From Methyloversatilis sp. XJ19-49 (GTDB taxonomy: Bacteria > Pseudomonadota > Gammaproteobacteria > Burkholderiales > Rhodocyclaceae): a DNA stretch of 49,537 nucleotides. Under the pieces are notes generated by a model. That model saw only the letters and a program-made list of their open reading frames with translations. It was not told where the DNA came from and did no database searches. Where the stretch lies: positions 1 through 49,537 of the forward strand of contig NZ_JANINI010000006.1 in assembly GCF_024580145.1 (NCBI RefSeq), read 5' to 3'. The position numbers were made by a program, and so were the translations under genes. Position 1 is the stretch's first letter. Each line of letters begins with the position of its first letter. Shown one piece after another: positions 37,398-46,131 of this stretch.

Positions 37398-37509
37398 CCC
37401 GCGTGGCCGGTGCCGGGCGCATGACGGCCGGCGTCAGCGGGCGCCGATAGGCGAGAACCGCGCTTGCGATGTACTGTCCTGTCTGTTGAAGACAACAGGA
37501 ATCGCAGTC

Positions 37510-37869
37510 ATGGAACGTAACAGGCACAATCCCCGCGCGCATGACGCGTCCGCCGGCATTCAGCAGGCGGGGCCGTTGGGCAAGATATTCGCCGCGCTGA
37601 TCGGCGCTGCCCTGCTGGTGCTCGGACTGATGTTTTCCGTGGTGATCATTGCCGTCGCGATCGCCTTCGGCCTCGTCATCTGGGGCTGGATGTGGTGGAA
37701 GACGCGTGCGCTGCGCCAGCAGATGCGTGAACAGATGGAAGCCCGCATGGCGGCCGGTGAGGGCGCTTCGGCGCAGTATTCCGACAGTGAAGGACCGCAA
37801 CCCCGCGGACGCGTGATCGAGGGTGAGGTCATCCGCGCTGACGATACCCCACCGCCGCCGGAGCGCTGA
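37510..37869 (+). CDS. Hypothetical small membrane protein
   Basis: This 119-residue protein from ATG 37510 has a charged N-terminus and a long hydrophobic stretch (about 24-63), enough for two close helices. An amphipathic basic helix (RALRQQMREQMEARM) and an acidic, proline-ending tail containing the repeat-like VIEGEVI follow. No family is evident. It lies 72 bp before mscS on the same strand. Confidence 0.65.
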   Translation: MERNRHNPRAHDASAGIQQAGPLGKIFAALIGAALLVLGLMFSVVIIAVAIAFGLVIWGWMWWKTRALRQQMREQMEARMAAGEGASAQYSDSEGPQPRGRVIEGEVIRADDTPPPPER

Positions 37870-37940
37870 CTGCACACCCTGCCAACCTGGAGTGCCTGCC
37901 CCGGCGCTCTTTTTTCTTAAACGTCCGTCCGGAACAGTTC

Positions 37941-39041
37941 ATGACAGAGTTCGTCCATCGCGTCGGCCTGGGTTTTCTCGCCGAGCCCTGGATCACCCGC
38001 ATCGTCATCATTCTTGCGGTTACGGCAGTGGCCAATCTGCTGGCCGAATTCCTGCTGCGTCACGTCCGTCGTGTCACGGTACGTACGGTCAACGTCTGGG
38101 ATGACGCGCTGGTGGGCTGCGCCAGCCGGCCAACGCTGGTCGTGATCTGGCTCATCGGGTTGTCACTGGCCGTTGACATCCTGCGACGCCACGTCGACGA
38201 ACCCTTTCTCGAATACGTGGTGCCGTTGCGCAACATCGGCATCGTCATCTGCCTTGCCTGGTTCCTGCTGCGCTTCATCGGACGCGTCAGCGAAAACATC
38301 GTCGCCGTGCGACTGGTGCGCGGCGACGAGATCGATCGCACCACGGTCGACGCGCTGAGCAAGCTCGGCCGGCTGGTGGTGGTGGTGTCGGCGCTGCTGC
38401 TGTGCCTGCAGACGCTCGGGGTGAGTATCGCGGGGGTGCTGACGCTGGGCGGCATCGGCGGCATTGCGGTGGGTTTTGCCGCAAAGGATCTGCTCGCCAA
38501 TTTCTTCGGCGGGCTCACCATCTATCTCGATCGGCCGTTCAGCGTCGGCGAATGGATACGCTCGCCCGACAAGGCGATCGAAGGCACCGTGGAGTACATC
38601 AGCTGGCGCCACACGCGCGTACGCGCCTTCAACAAGAACCCGATCTATGTGCCGAACGCGCTATTTACCACCATCGTGGTGGAAAATCCCTCGCGCATGA
38701 CCAACCGGCGCATCCGCGAGGTCGTCGGCCTGCGCTACGACGACCTGCCGAAAGTGGCCGCCATCGTGAACGACATCCGGGCCATGCTGCAAGCGCATCC
38801 CGACATCGACACCGAGCAGACGCTGATCGTCAATTTCAACTCATTCGCCGCGTCGTCGCTCGACATCCTGATCTACACCTTCACCCGCACCACCGTTTGG
38901 GTCGAGTACCACATGGTCAAGCAGGATGTGCTGCTGAAGATTGCCGACATCGTTGCGCGGCACGGCGCGCAGATCGCTTTCCCGACGCAGACGCTGCATG
39001 TCGATCTGGAGCCGCCGACGCCGGACGCTGCACGGGCTTGA
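37941..39041 (+). CDS. mscS: MscS-type mechanosensitive channel
   Basis: This 366-residue protein has about four or five membrane segments, with the pore helix in ITLGGIGGIAVGFAAKDLLANFFGG (here VLTLGGIGGIAVGFAAKDLL). The MscS beta domain follows, with IYLDRPFSVGEWIRSPD and VPNALFTTIVVENPSRMTNRR. The C-terminal alpha/beta domain follows and ends in FPTQTLHVD. It releases solutes on hypo-osmotic shock. The stop codon overlaps the FNR box of the next gene. Confidence 0.92.
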   Translation: MTEFVHRVGLGFLAEPWITRIVIILAVTAVANLLAEFLLRHVRRVTVRTVNVWDDALVGCASRPTLVVIWLIGLSLAVDILRRHVDEPFLEYVVPLRNIGIVICLAWFLLRFIGRVSENIVAVRLVRGDEIDRTTVDALSKLGRLVVVVSALLLCLQTLGVSIAGVLTLGGIGGIAVGFAAKDLLANFFGGLTIYLDRPFSVGEWIRSPDKAIEGTVEYISWRHTRVRAFNKNPIYVPNALFTTIVVENPSRMTNRRIREVVGLRYDDLPKVAAIVNDIRAMLQAHPDIDTEQTLIVNFNSFAASSLDILIYTFTRTTVWVEYHMVKQDVLLKIADIVARHGAQIAFPTQTLHVDLEPPTPDAARA

Positions 39042-39051
39042 TCCGGATCAA
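39038..39051 (+). promoter_or_regulatory. FNR/Anr box
   Basis: TTGATCCGGATCAA matches the FNR/Anr consensus TTGAT-N4-ATCAA exactly. Its centre (39044.5) lies 41.5 bp upstream of a start point near 39086 predicted from the -10-like TAAGAT (39073-39078). That is the standard spacing of an FNR-activated class II promoter. It overlaps the mscS stop. Confidence 0.85.
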
Positions 39052-39073
39052 GCGATATTTGAAGACGGGGTTT

Positions 39074-39097
39074 AAGATACATATAAAATATATGTTC
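39074..39097 (+). promoter_or_regulatory. NsrR-type operator
   Basis: AAGATACATATAAAATATATGTTC contains a perfect inverted repeat ACATATA-AAA-TATATGT and resembles the NsrR consensus AAGATGYATTT with its mirror. It overlaps the predicted -10 and start point, where a repressor would block transcription. An nsrR gene is the second gene of the unit. Confidence 0.75.
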
Positions 39098-39134
39098 AAT
39101 CTGGTCTTCAGCATCCAACCTCCGGAGCCCGATC

Positions 39135-40382
39135 ATGGCCACCCTGCTGTCCATACAGGAAGCGGAACCGCCGCTGCCGCATGCGCCTTCGTGGTCCGCC
39201 TTTCTTGAACTCGGTTTTCGCCCGGTCTATCTGGCCGGCGCGCTGTGGGCGCTGATCGCGGTCGGGCTGTGGATCTTCGCGCCGCACTGGCTTGACGGCC
39301 CGCTCGCCGGCGTGGCCTGGCACGCACATGAAATGCTTTGGGGCTTCGTGGCCACCATCGCGGTCGGCTTCCTGATGACGGCCGGCGCCGCCTGGACCGG
39401 CATCAATCCGGTGCAGGGTCGCGCGCTGGCGATCCTGTGCGCACTGTGGCTGGTGGCGCGGCTCGGCTTTCTCGCCGGTGACGGGACACCATTCCTGATC
39501 GCCACCCTCGCCGAGCTGCTGTTCTTCGCACTGGCCGCCGCAGCACTGCTGCGCGCCGTCGTCGTGTCGCGCAATGCCCGCAACTATGGCGTCCCGGTGC
39601 TGCTGCTGGCACTGGGCGTGTCCGACGCCCTGTTCCTGCTGGCCGCGCATGACGGCGACTACGCACTGCTGATGCGCCAGTTCAACGCCGGTCTGCTCAT
39701 CATGACGCTGATCGCGCTGCTGGTGGCGCGCCGGGTCATTCCGTTCTTCGCCACGCGTGCCGTGCCGGGCCTGCAGATTCCGATGCAGCTGCGCAGCGGC
39801 CACATCCAGCTCGGCGCCAGCGGCATCGCCGTGGTGTGCCTGCTGGCCGATCTGCCGATCGCGCAGGCGCTGGCCCTCGCGGTGGCTGGCGTCCTGTCGC
39901 TGCAGCACTGGGTCAGCTGGAAGCCGCAGGCCGTGCTGCGCAAGCCGCTGCTGTGGATCCTGTATCTGGGCTACCTGTCGCTCGGCGTCGGCCTGCTGCT
40001 TGCTGCGGCATCCGTTGCAGGCTTCGGTGCGCGCCCGGCGCTGCACATTCACGTGATTGCCATGGGCGGTTTTTCGCTGCTCATCATCGGCATGATCACA
40101 CGCACCGCACTGGGTCATCTGGGGCGTCCGCTGGACGCCGATCGCAGCATGGTCGCCAGCTACGGGCTGGTGATCGCGGCCACCGTGCTCAGGCTGCTCG
40201 CGCTGCAGCCATCCGCCGCCGCCCTCCACCTGCTGCATGTTGCCGCGCTGCTCTGGGTGGCGGCGTTCGCGCTCTATCTGTGGCGCTTCGTGCCGATGAT
40301 GATCCGGCCGCGTGCAGATCGTCCGGCGCCGGCCGCCGCACCGGTGGCCACGCCTGTGACCATCGTCCGCCCGTGGCACTGA
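39135..40382 (+). CDS. nnrS: NnrS family membrane protein
   Basis: NnrS is a heme- and copper-containing membrane protein that protects against nitrosative stress. The protein has 415 residues with about twelve hydrophobic segments. It shows family motifs FLELGFRPVYLAGALWA, WHAHEMLWGFVATIAVGFLMTAGAAWTG (as two parts), LLIMTLIALLVARRVIPFF, and HIHVIAMGGFSLLIIGMITRTALGHLGRPL with its conserved histidines. CGGAG precedes the ATG. Expression is probably anaerobic and NO-induced through the FNR and NsrR sites upstream. Confidence 0.93.
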   Translation: MATLLSIQEAEPPLPHAPSWSAFLELGFRPVYLAGALWALIAVGLWIFAPHWLDGPLAGVAWHAHEMLWGFVATIAVGFLMTAGAAWTGINPVQGRALAILCALWLVARLGFLAGDGTPFLIATLAELLFFALAAAALLRAVVVSRNARNYGVPVLLLALGVSDALFLLAAHDGDYALLMRQFNAGLLIMTLIALLVARRVIPFFATRAVPGLQIPMQLRSGHIQLGASGIAVVCLLADLPIAQALALAVAGVLSLQHWVSWKPQAVLRKPLLWILYLGYLSLGVGLLLAAASVAGFGARPALHIHVIAMGGFSLLIIGMITRTALGHLGRPLDADRSMVASYGLVIAATVLRLLALQPSAAALHLLHVAALLWVAAFALYLWRFVPMMIRPRADRPAPAAAPVATPVTIVRPWH

Positions 40383-40385
40383 ATC

Positions 40386-40826
40386 ATGCGTCTGACGACC
40401 ATGACCGATTACGCGCTGCGCCTGTTGATGTACGTGGGCCAGCATCCGGACCGCCTGTGCACGATTGCCGAAGTCGCGCACGCGCATCAGGTGTCGGTGG
40501 CGCACCTGATGAAGGTGACCCACCAGCTCGGCCTGGCCGGCTGGATCGAAACCGTCCGCGGCAAGGGCGGCGGCATGCGGCTCGCGCACGCGCCGGAAGC
40601 GATCGGTCTCGGTGCGGTGGTGCGCAGCGTCGAACCCGATTTCAGACTGGTTGAATGCCTCGATGGGGGTGGTCACTGCCGCCTGCAGGGCGGTTGCCGT
40701 CTGGCCGGGATATTCAGTGACGCCCTGCAGGACTTCCTGGCCCGCCTGGACCGCCATACGCTGGCCGACATCCTGCCGTCGGGCGTACCCGGGTTTGCCC
40801 TGCCGACCCTGCAGAAGGTGTCGTGA
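40386..40826 (+). CDS. nsrR: NO-sensing transcriptional repressor NsrR (Rrf2 family)
   Basis: NsrR is a 146-residue Rrf2 regulator whose Fe-S cluster is destroyed by NO, which relieves repression. It begins MRLTTMTDYALRLLMYV, has the winged-helix LMKVTHQLGLAGWIETVRGKGGG (in parts) and the cluster cysteines C91, C98 and C104. It starts 3 bp after nnrS with no clear ribosome site, so translation is coupled. With the operator before nnrS it forms an autoregulated unit. Confidence 0.93.
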   Translation: MRLTTMTDYALRLLMYVGQHPDRLCTIAEVAHAHQVSVAHLMKVTHQLGLAGWIETVRGKGGGMRLAHAPEAIGLGAVVRSVEPDFRLVECLDGGGHCRLQGGCRLAGIFSDALQDFLARLDRHTLADILPSGVPGFALPTLQKVS

Positions 40827-41536
40827 TGCCCACCGAAGGCACGCTGCGCGCCGCGCTGCACACGGTGGCAGACCCGGAACTTGTCGAAAGCATCGTCGAA
40901 CTGGGACTCGTCAAGTCTATTGCCATCGGTGAGGCCCGCGTCGACGTGGTGCTGATTCCAACCAGCGCGACCTGCCCGAAGGCCGAGCTGTTCATCGAAG
41001 ACGCGACGTCGGCGCTGCGCGCCGTCTGCCCGCGTGCCGTTCGTGCTGGCGGTGGTCATGTTGCTGCTGTCGGTCGTCCTGTCACCGGTGCGGGCGGGCC
41101 TCGCATCGCTGCTGCGCTGGGACATGGCGCCGCGCAAGGGGTCGGTGCCCGGCTGGCCCGGCCATGTCGCGCAGTGCCTGACGGTCGGCCGTGTGTGGCT
41201 GCGGGTGGGTGCGCTGCTCGGGCTGCACGGCGTGCTGTCGCCGGGCCCGCTGCCATCGGCCGGGTTGCACGCCGTACTGCTCGGCTTCGTGCTCGCAACG
41301 GTGTTCGGCCACGCACCCATCATGCTGCCGGCACTGCTGCGCCTCGGCGCCAGCCCGTCCGGCGATCTGTCTGCGCTGGCACTGACCGGCGTCGGACATG
41401 CGCTGGCCATCGTACTGTTCGGCGCCGTGATGGTCGCAGCGGTCCGGCGCAAACTGTCATGATGCAGTCCGGGCGTGTCCCCTTCGTTCCTCTTGCTGTT
41501 CCCGTGCTCACTCCACCTTGCGGAGACCTCTCTTGA
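40826..41536 (+). pseudogene. Truncated DUF59 (MIP18-type) gene running out of frame
   Basis: The frame starts in a TGATG overlap with nsrR and its first 70 or so residues look like a DUF59/MIP18 iron-sulfur assembly protein (ALHTVADPELVESIVELGLV, VVLIPTSATCPKAELFIEDA). After about position 41035 the family-like sequence stops and the frame continues as Ala/Arg-rich shadow of a different gene until 41536. The usual C-terminal third of the domain (the PPW region) is missing. I read this as a deletion or frameshift product. A sequencing error alone would not restore the missing part. Confidence 0.6.
41034..41462 (+). pseudogene. C-terminal remnant of a multi-span membrane protein
   Basis: In the +1 frame relative to DUF59, 142 codons encode hydrophobic helices (VPFVLAVVMLLLSVVL..., LHAVLLGFVLATVFGHAPIMLPALLRL). 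The LLGFV...FGHAPI segment resembles membrane proteins often found beside nnrS in betaproteobacteria, which are normally much longer. Only GTG 41034 is available as a start, and it lies inside the DUF59 frame without a ribosome site. It may be translated as a short membrane protein, but loss of its N-terminal half seems more likely. Confidence 0.5.
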
Positions 41537-41934
41537 CAGCGACTTTCGACGGCCTGATCGCGGCCATGCGCGAAGAATCCGAACCGCAGCGACTGCTGAT
41601 GGTGTTCACCGTGGCCGAACTGCCCGACGACGCCTCGGCCGAGGAGCGCGCGCGCTTCGAAGCCGGGCAGGGCGGTGCGCTGGTGCCCTATGTCTGTGTG
41701 GACAAGACGATCGACGAGTTGCCGAGCTTCGCGGCCCTGCTCGAAGAGACGGCCGCCTTCGATACGCAGTGGGCCATCGTGTTCGTGGCCGCGCTGGCCG
41801 GGCGCGACGGCCGGGCGCCCGCCAGTGCGGATGCGGACGCTCCGCTGGAAAGCATGATCACCGCTATCCGTAACGGCCGCCTCGACAAGCTGATCGCCTT
41901 CGACCGCACGGGTGAAGCCGTCGATGTCGGCTGA
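41533..41934 (+). CDS. Conserved hypothetical protein of 133 residues
   Basis: The start is TTG 41533, chosen because CGGAG lies 7 bases upstream. The protein is soluble and acidic: TATFDGLIAAMREESEPQRLL, VAELPDDASAEERARFEAGQGG, VCVDKTIDELPSFAALLEE, WAIVFVAALAGRDGRAP. I recall close relatives in Burkholderiales-type genomes often labelled ribonucleotide reductase subunit alpha, a label the sequence does not support. Function unknown. It sits between the nnrS region and sirB2. Confidence 0.7.
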   Translation: MTATFDGLIAAMREESEPQRLLMVFTVAELPDDASAEERARFEAGQGGALVPYVCVDKTIDELPSFAALLEETAAFDTQWAIVFVAALAGRDGRAPASADADAPLESMITAIRNGRLDKLIAFDRTGEAVDVG

Positions 41935-41958
41935 GCGACATGCCGACACGCCGGACGC

Positions 41959-42363
41959 ATGAAGCTGATCGACCTGTATCCGCTGGCGCGACAGGTCCAC
42001 ATCGGACTGGTCATCGCCAGCGGAGCGCTGTTCGCGCTGCGCGGCATCGGCGTGCTGTCGGGCGCGCGCTGGAGCATGCAGCGCAGCGTGCGCATCGCGA
42101 GCCAGATCATCGATGCCGGCCTGCTGATCGCCGCGATGTCGCTGCTCGCCCTGCTGCAGCTGAATCCGTTCGCCGTACCCTGGCTGGCGACCAAGCTCGT
42201 AATGCTTTTGGTCTATATCATGCTGGGCAGTCTTGCGCTGAAACGCGCGCGCAGCGCGCGGGCGCGCCTCGTGTGCTTCATCGCCGCACTGCTGACCTTC
42301 GCCTTCATGCTGGGTGTGGCCCGCGCGCACCATCCGCTTGGGCTGTTGCACGGGCTGGCGTGA
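41959..42363 (+). CDS. SirB2-family membrane protein
   Basis: This 134-residue protein has four membrane segments. The start LYPLARQVHIGLVIASGALFALRG, the segment NPFAVPWLATKLVMLLVYI and HPLG near the end are characteristic of SirB2. The name comes from an invasion-gene regulator but the molecular role is unknown. It is probably cotranscribed with the cyclo-ligase gene 25 bp downstream. Confidence 0.85.
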   Translation: MKLIDLYPLARQVHIGLVIASGALFALRGIGVLSGARWSMQRSVRIASQIIDAGLLIAAMSLLALLQLNPFAVPWLATKLVMLLVYIMLGSLALKRARSARARLVCFIAALLTFAFMLGVARAHHPLGLLHGLA

Positions 42364-42388
42364 GACCGGATCTGCCCGGGCGTTGAAC

Positions 42389-43048
42389 ATGGAGGCGCAT
42401 ACCGATCTGCCGGACTGGCGGCGCACCGAACGGCAGCGACTGATCGCCGCGCGCGAGGGCGTGCCGGCCGGGCAGCGTACCGCGCGCAACGGGGTGATCA
42501 CCGCTTTGCTGGACCAGGGCTTTCCGGCGCTGCGCCGGCTGATCGTCGGTTTCTGCTGGCCCTACCGCGGCGAATTCGATGCGCGCTTCGTGATCCGTAC
42601 CTTGCGCATCGCTGGCGCACGCGCCGCGCTGCCCGATGTGGCGGCGCGCGCCACGCCGCTGGTGTTCCGCGAGTGGTGGCCCGGCGTGGCCATGACGAAG
42701 CGGGTGTTCGACCTTCCGGTGCCGGACGGCACGGCGGTCGTGCAGCCGCAGGCGCTGCTGATTCCGCTGGTCGGGTTCGATGAACGCGGCTTCAGGCTTG
42801 GCTATGGCGGCGGCTATTTCGATCGTACGCTGGCGGCGCAGACCGTCCAGCCACTCCGGATCGGCATCGGCTTCGAACTGTCGCGCATACAGACCATCCA
42901 TCCGCAACCGCACGATGTTGCGATGGATTTCATCGTCACCGAAGCCGGTATCCACAGCGTCGGCACCGGTGGACTCGAACGCATCGATACCGCTGAATGT
43001 GCGCACCGTGCGCAGGCCCTCTTCGACGAACGTTTTTCTGCTGAATAG
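42389..43048 (+). CDS. 5-formyltetrahydrofolate cyclo-ligase
   Basis: This enzyme converts 5-formyl-THF to 5,10-methenyl-THF with ATP. The protein has 219 residues from ATG 42389. It shows LIVGFCWPYRGEFDARF, the substrate/ATP loop VQPQALLIPLVGFDERGFRLGYGGGYFDRTL (in parts) and IGIGFELSRIQ. An earlier in-frame ATG (42314) lies within sirB2 and is rejected. A thiC-like need for folate one-carbon units is not indicated by context. Confidence 0.9.
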   Translation: MEAHTDLPDWRRTERQRLIAAREGVPAGQRTARNGVITALLDQGFPALRRLIVGFCWPYRGEFDARFVIRTLRIAGARAALPDVAARATPLVFREWWPGVAMTKRVFDLPVPDGTAVVQPQALLIPLVGFDERGFRLGYGGGYFDRTLAAQTVQPLRIGIGFELSRIQTIHPQPHDVAMDFIVTEAGIHSVGTGGLERIDTAECAHRAQALFDERFSAE

Positions 43049-43060
43049 CGATTGGTTGTC

Positions 43061-44518
43061 ATGAACACTATCGAATCTGTGGCGTTGCCCGACCGTCTGC
43101 GCGGGCTGGCCGTGCAACTGGAACACGGGCTGGTCGAGCGTCGTGTGGTCGTTCGCCGCTGCCTGCTCACCGCGCTGGCCGGCGAGCACACCTTGCTGAT
43201 CGGCCCGCCCGGCACGGCCAAGAGCGAACTGGCGCGCCGGCTGCGCGCGGCGTTTCGCGATGCACGCTATTTCGAACGCCTGCTGACCCGCTTCACCGTG
43301 CCGGAAGAGCTGTTCGGCCCGCTGTCGATCCGCGCGCTGGAAGAAGACCGCTATGAGCGGCACACCGCGGGCTTCCTGCCCGATGCGTCGATCGCCTTCA
43401 TCGACGAGGTGTTCAAGGCGAACAGCGCCATCCTGAATGCCTTGCTGACGCTGCTCAACGAACGCGAATTCGACAATGGCGCCGGCCGCCAGCGCTGCCC
43501 GCTGGTCAGCGTCATCGGCGCGACCAACGACGTGCCGGAAGACGAGGTGGGCGAAGCCTTCTTCGACCGCTTCCTGACCCGCCTGCCGGTTGCACCGGTC
43601 AGTGCCGACGGGTTTGCCGCGCTGCTCGACACCGGTTGCACCGACCCGTGGTCGCTGGCGGATGAAGCGCTGGCGCTGGCCGACGCAGACCTTGCCGCGC
43701 TGGCGGCCGCGGCGCGCCAGGTGGTGCTGCCGGCCGGCGTCGTGGCGGTGCTGTCCGCGCTGCGCACGCATCTTGCTGCGGAAGGCGGCTACGTGTCCGA
43801 CCGGCGCTGGGTGAAAACGCTGTGGTTGCTGCGCGTGGCCGCGGCAAGTGAAGGTCGCAGCGCGCTGCGCGCGTGGGACCTGCTGCTGCTGCCCGCCTGC
43901 GTCGCGCCGGACGCGACGCGCCAGGCCGCTGTGGGCGATTGGCTGACCCGGCACCTCGGGGTAGGCGAATCGTGCGCACCGGCGCGCCTCGCGCGCGTGG
44001 TGCAGGCGTTCGAAGCACAGCTGGAAGCCGAACGGAAAGCGAACGATCTCGACTACGACGACGCCGGCCGGCTGCGCTTTTCGGCGTCGGACCTGTCGGC
44101 CGGCTCGGGCACCGAGCTGGCCATCGACCTCGCGGAGCAGATCGGCGACGCCAAGGGGGGCGCCGGCGCGCTGCGCATGAGTTACAGCCGGCAGCGCCGC
44201 TACGGACCGGCCCACATCGGTGCGCGGACAGCGCAGATCGATGACCTGCTCGCGCGCATCGCCGGCTATCGGACAGAGCTGGAGGCGGAACGTGCCAGCC
44301 TGGCGGACTGCCGGCGTACCACGCTATGGCTGGACGACGCGGAACTGGCACAGGTCGAGCGCCATCTCGCGGCGACCGCGTCCGCGCTCGCCGATCTCGT
44401 CGCCCGCGCCCGCGATGCGCGGCGCGGCTTCGAAAACCTGCCACGCCTGCCGGCCGATGTCGCGACCGCGGTCGGCGATGCGGTACCCGAGCCGGTGCTG
44501 CACGAGCCGCTGACATGA
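43061..44518 (+). CDS. RavA-like MoxR AAA+ ATPase
   Basis: This 485-residue MoxR-group ATPase has Walker A GPPGTAKS (48-55), Walker B IAFIDE (111-116) followed by VFKANSAILNALLTLLNERE, and sensor 1 VIGATNDVPED. A C-terminal region has a long helical arm. Layout and partner gene match RavA, which with ViaA acts on iron-sulfur or respiratory complexes. MoxR ATPases in general help mature metalloenzymes. ATG 43061; the stop overlaps the next start (ATGA). Confidence 0.88.
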   Translation: MNTIESVALPDRLRGLAVQLEHGLVERRVVVRRCLLTALAGEHTLLIGPPGTAKSELARRLRAAFRDARYFERLLTRFTVPEELFGPLSIRALEEDRYERHTAGFLPDASIAFIDEVFKANSAILNALLTLLNEREFDNGAGRQRCPLVSVIGATNDVPEDEVGEAFFDRFLTRLPVAPVSADGFAALLDTGCTDPWSLADEALALADADLAALAAAARQVVLPAGVVAVLSALRTHLAAEGGYVSDRRWVKTLWLLRVAAASEGRSALRAWDLLLLPACVAPDATRQAAVGDWLTRHLGVGESCAPARLARVVQAFEAQLEAERKANDLDYDDAGRLRFSASDLSAGSGTELAIDLAEQIGDAKGGAGALRMSYSRQRRYGPAHIGARTAQIDDLLARIAGYRTELEAERASLADCRRTTLWLDDAELAQVERHLAATASALADLVARARDARRGFENLPRLPADVATAVGDAVPEPVLHEPLT

Positions 44519-46131
44519 ATGAACAGCCACAGCGCCTGTTCGCAGCGCGCGAGGCGCGTCTGGCGGCGCTCGACGCGCTGCCGCGCACGCTGTGGCTGTC
44601 CGGGCTGACGCATGCGCAGGGCACGCTCGAGCCGCGACTGGCCGCGCTGGTCGCGCTGCGCGACGCACTGTTCGATGGCCGCGTACCGCCGGCCGATGCC
44701 TGGGGCTGGCCGTCACCCGACATCGTCGCCGCGCTGTGCGACACGTTCTGCACGCTGGATCTTGCGGCGTATTGCAGCGCGCGCCGGGAGCTCACCGACA
44801 CCGTCGTGCTGAGCCTGCTGTTCCATCTCGATTTCATCGACGACTATCGCGACCGCGGCGCCACGGCGGCGCGCGCCATCCGGATGGCCGTCGAGGCCTT
44901 CGAGTCCGACTGGCAGGACCGGCGCGGCCAGATGGACGAGCTGATCGATGTCTTCGGCAAGTTGCCGGACGACGGCAAGAACGCGCGCTGGGACCTGATT
45001 CCTGGTCTGCTGCGCAGCGAGGGCTGGCGCGAGGTGGTGCGCATCCGTCGTCTGCTGCAACGGTTGCCTGAACTGGCGCGTTGCATCCGCCGGCTCGGGC
45101 GTGCCCGTCCGGCGGACGAGACCGACGCCGCGCAGCGTGACCCGGTGACGGTGCTCGAGGACGCCGTCGCGCGTCGCACCGAATCACGCAGCGTGCGCGT
45201 GCCCGACATGCCGGGCGAAACACGCGGCATTCATCGCGCCGATCGCATCGCCCGCATGCTGCCGGCCGAAGCCGTGCTGCTTGGCCACCCGGTGCTGCGC
45301 CTCGTGTGGCACGCGCGTCTCGCCGAGCGCACGCTGCTCTGTTACGAAGACGACGACCGGCTGCACGAGGTGCGCCCGCTCGATGCGCCGGCACTGCAGC
45401 CGCGCCCCGACCTGCAATCCGATCGCCGGCTGGAAATGGGCCCGCTGCTGGTGTGCGTCGACACCTCCGGTTCGATGCAGGGCGGCGCCGGTCAGGTCGC
45501 CAAGGCGGTGGTGCTCGAAGCCGTGCGCACCGCGCACGATCAGGGTCGCGCCTGCCACGTGTTCGCCTTCGGCGGTCCGGACGAGGTGGTTGAGCTGGAC
45601 GTCGCCGTCGATGCGTCGGGCATCGAGCGGCTGATCCATTTTCTCGGACAGGGCTTTCGCGGTGGCACCGACATCTGCGGGCCACTTGAGCGCGCCATCG
45701 CCCGGCTGGAACAGCAGGCCTGGCAGCGCGCCGACCTGCTGATCGCGTCCGACGGCGAATTCGGCGCCACACCCGGACTGGTCGCCCGGCTCGATGCGAT
45801 GAAGGCGGCGCTCGGCCTGCGCGCGCAGGGCGTGCTGATCGCCGATCGCGAAACCATCGGCTTTCTCGAAGTGGCCGACGACATCCATCCGGTGCGCGAC
45901 TGGCGCCGCTATGGCGACGACGCCCACGCCCACGCCCACGGCGGTGGCGGCTCGCCGCTGCACACCCACCGCCTCACCGCACTGTATTTCCCGGGCGCCC
46001 TGCGCACGCCGGAAAACCGCGATGCCACGGTCAGCGGCGAAGCGGCATCGTCCGCGGTGCGCGCCGGGCTGCGCCGCGATCAGGTGCAGCCCGGACACTT
46101 CCCGAAACCCGACCCGGCCGACACACCATGA
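44515..46131 (+). CDS. VWA-domain protein (ViaA/CoxE-like)
   Basis: This 538-residue partner of the MoxR ATPase has an N-terminal helical region of about 300 residues. A von Willebrand A domain follows with a complete MIDAS: D316, S318, S320 (DTSGS), T385 (GGTD) and D413 (SDGE). Near the C-terminus is a histidine-rich stretch with H471, H473, H475, H483 and H485, which may bind metal. It is coupled by ATGA overlaps both to the ATPase before it and to DUF364 after it. Confidence 0.88.
   Translation: MNEQPQRLFAAREARLAALDALPRTLWLSGLTHAQGTLEPRLAALVALRDALFDGRVPPADAWGWPSPDIVAALCDTFCTLDLAAYCSARRELTDTVVLSLLFHLDFIDDYRDRGATAARAIRMAVEAFESDWQDRRGQMDELIDVFGKLPDDGKNARWDLIPGLLRSEGWREVVRIRRLLQRLPELARCIRRLGRARPADETDAAQRDPVTVLEDAVARRTESRSVRVPDMPGETRGIHRADRIARMLPAEAVLLGHPVLRLVWHARLAERTLLCYEDDDRLHEVRPLDAPALQPRPDLQSDRRLEMGPLLVCVDTSGSMQGGAGQVAKAVVLEAVRTAHDQGRACHVFAFGGPDEVVELDVAVDASGIERLIHFLGQGFRGGTDICGPLERAIARLEQQAWQRADLLIASDGEFGATPGLVARLDAMKAALGLRAQGVLIADRETIGFLEVADDIHPVRDWRRYGDDAHAHAHGGGGSPLHTHRLTALYFPGALRTPENRDATVSGEAASSAVRAGLRRDQVQPGHFPKPDPADTP

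Noticed and set aside
39108-40757. 549-codon minus-strand frame across nnrS
   Set aside because: Composition is dominated by Gln, His and Arg, typical of antisense to a Leu/Ala-rich membrane protein. The plus strand encodes NnrS.
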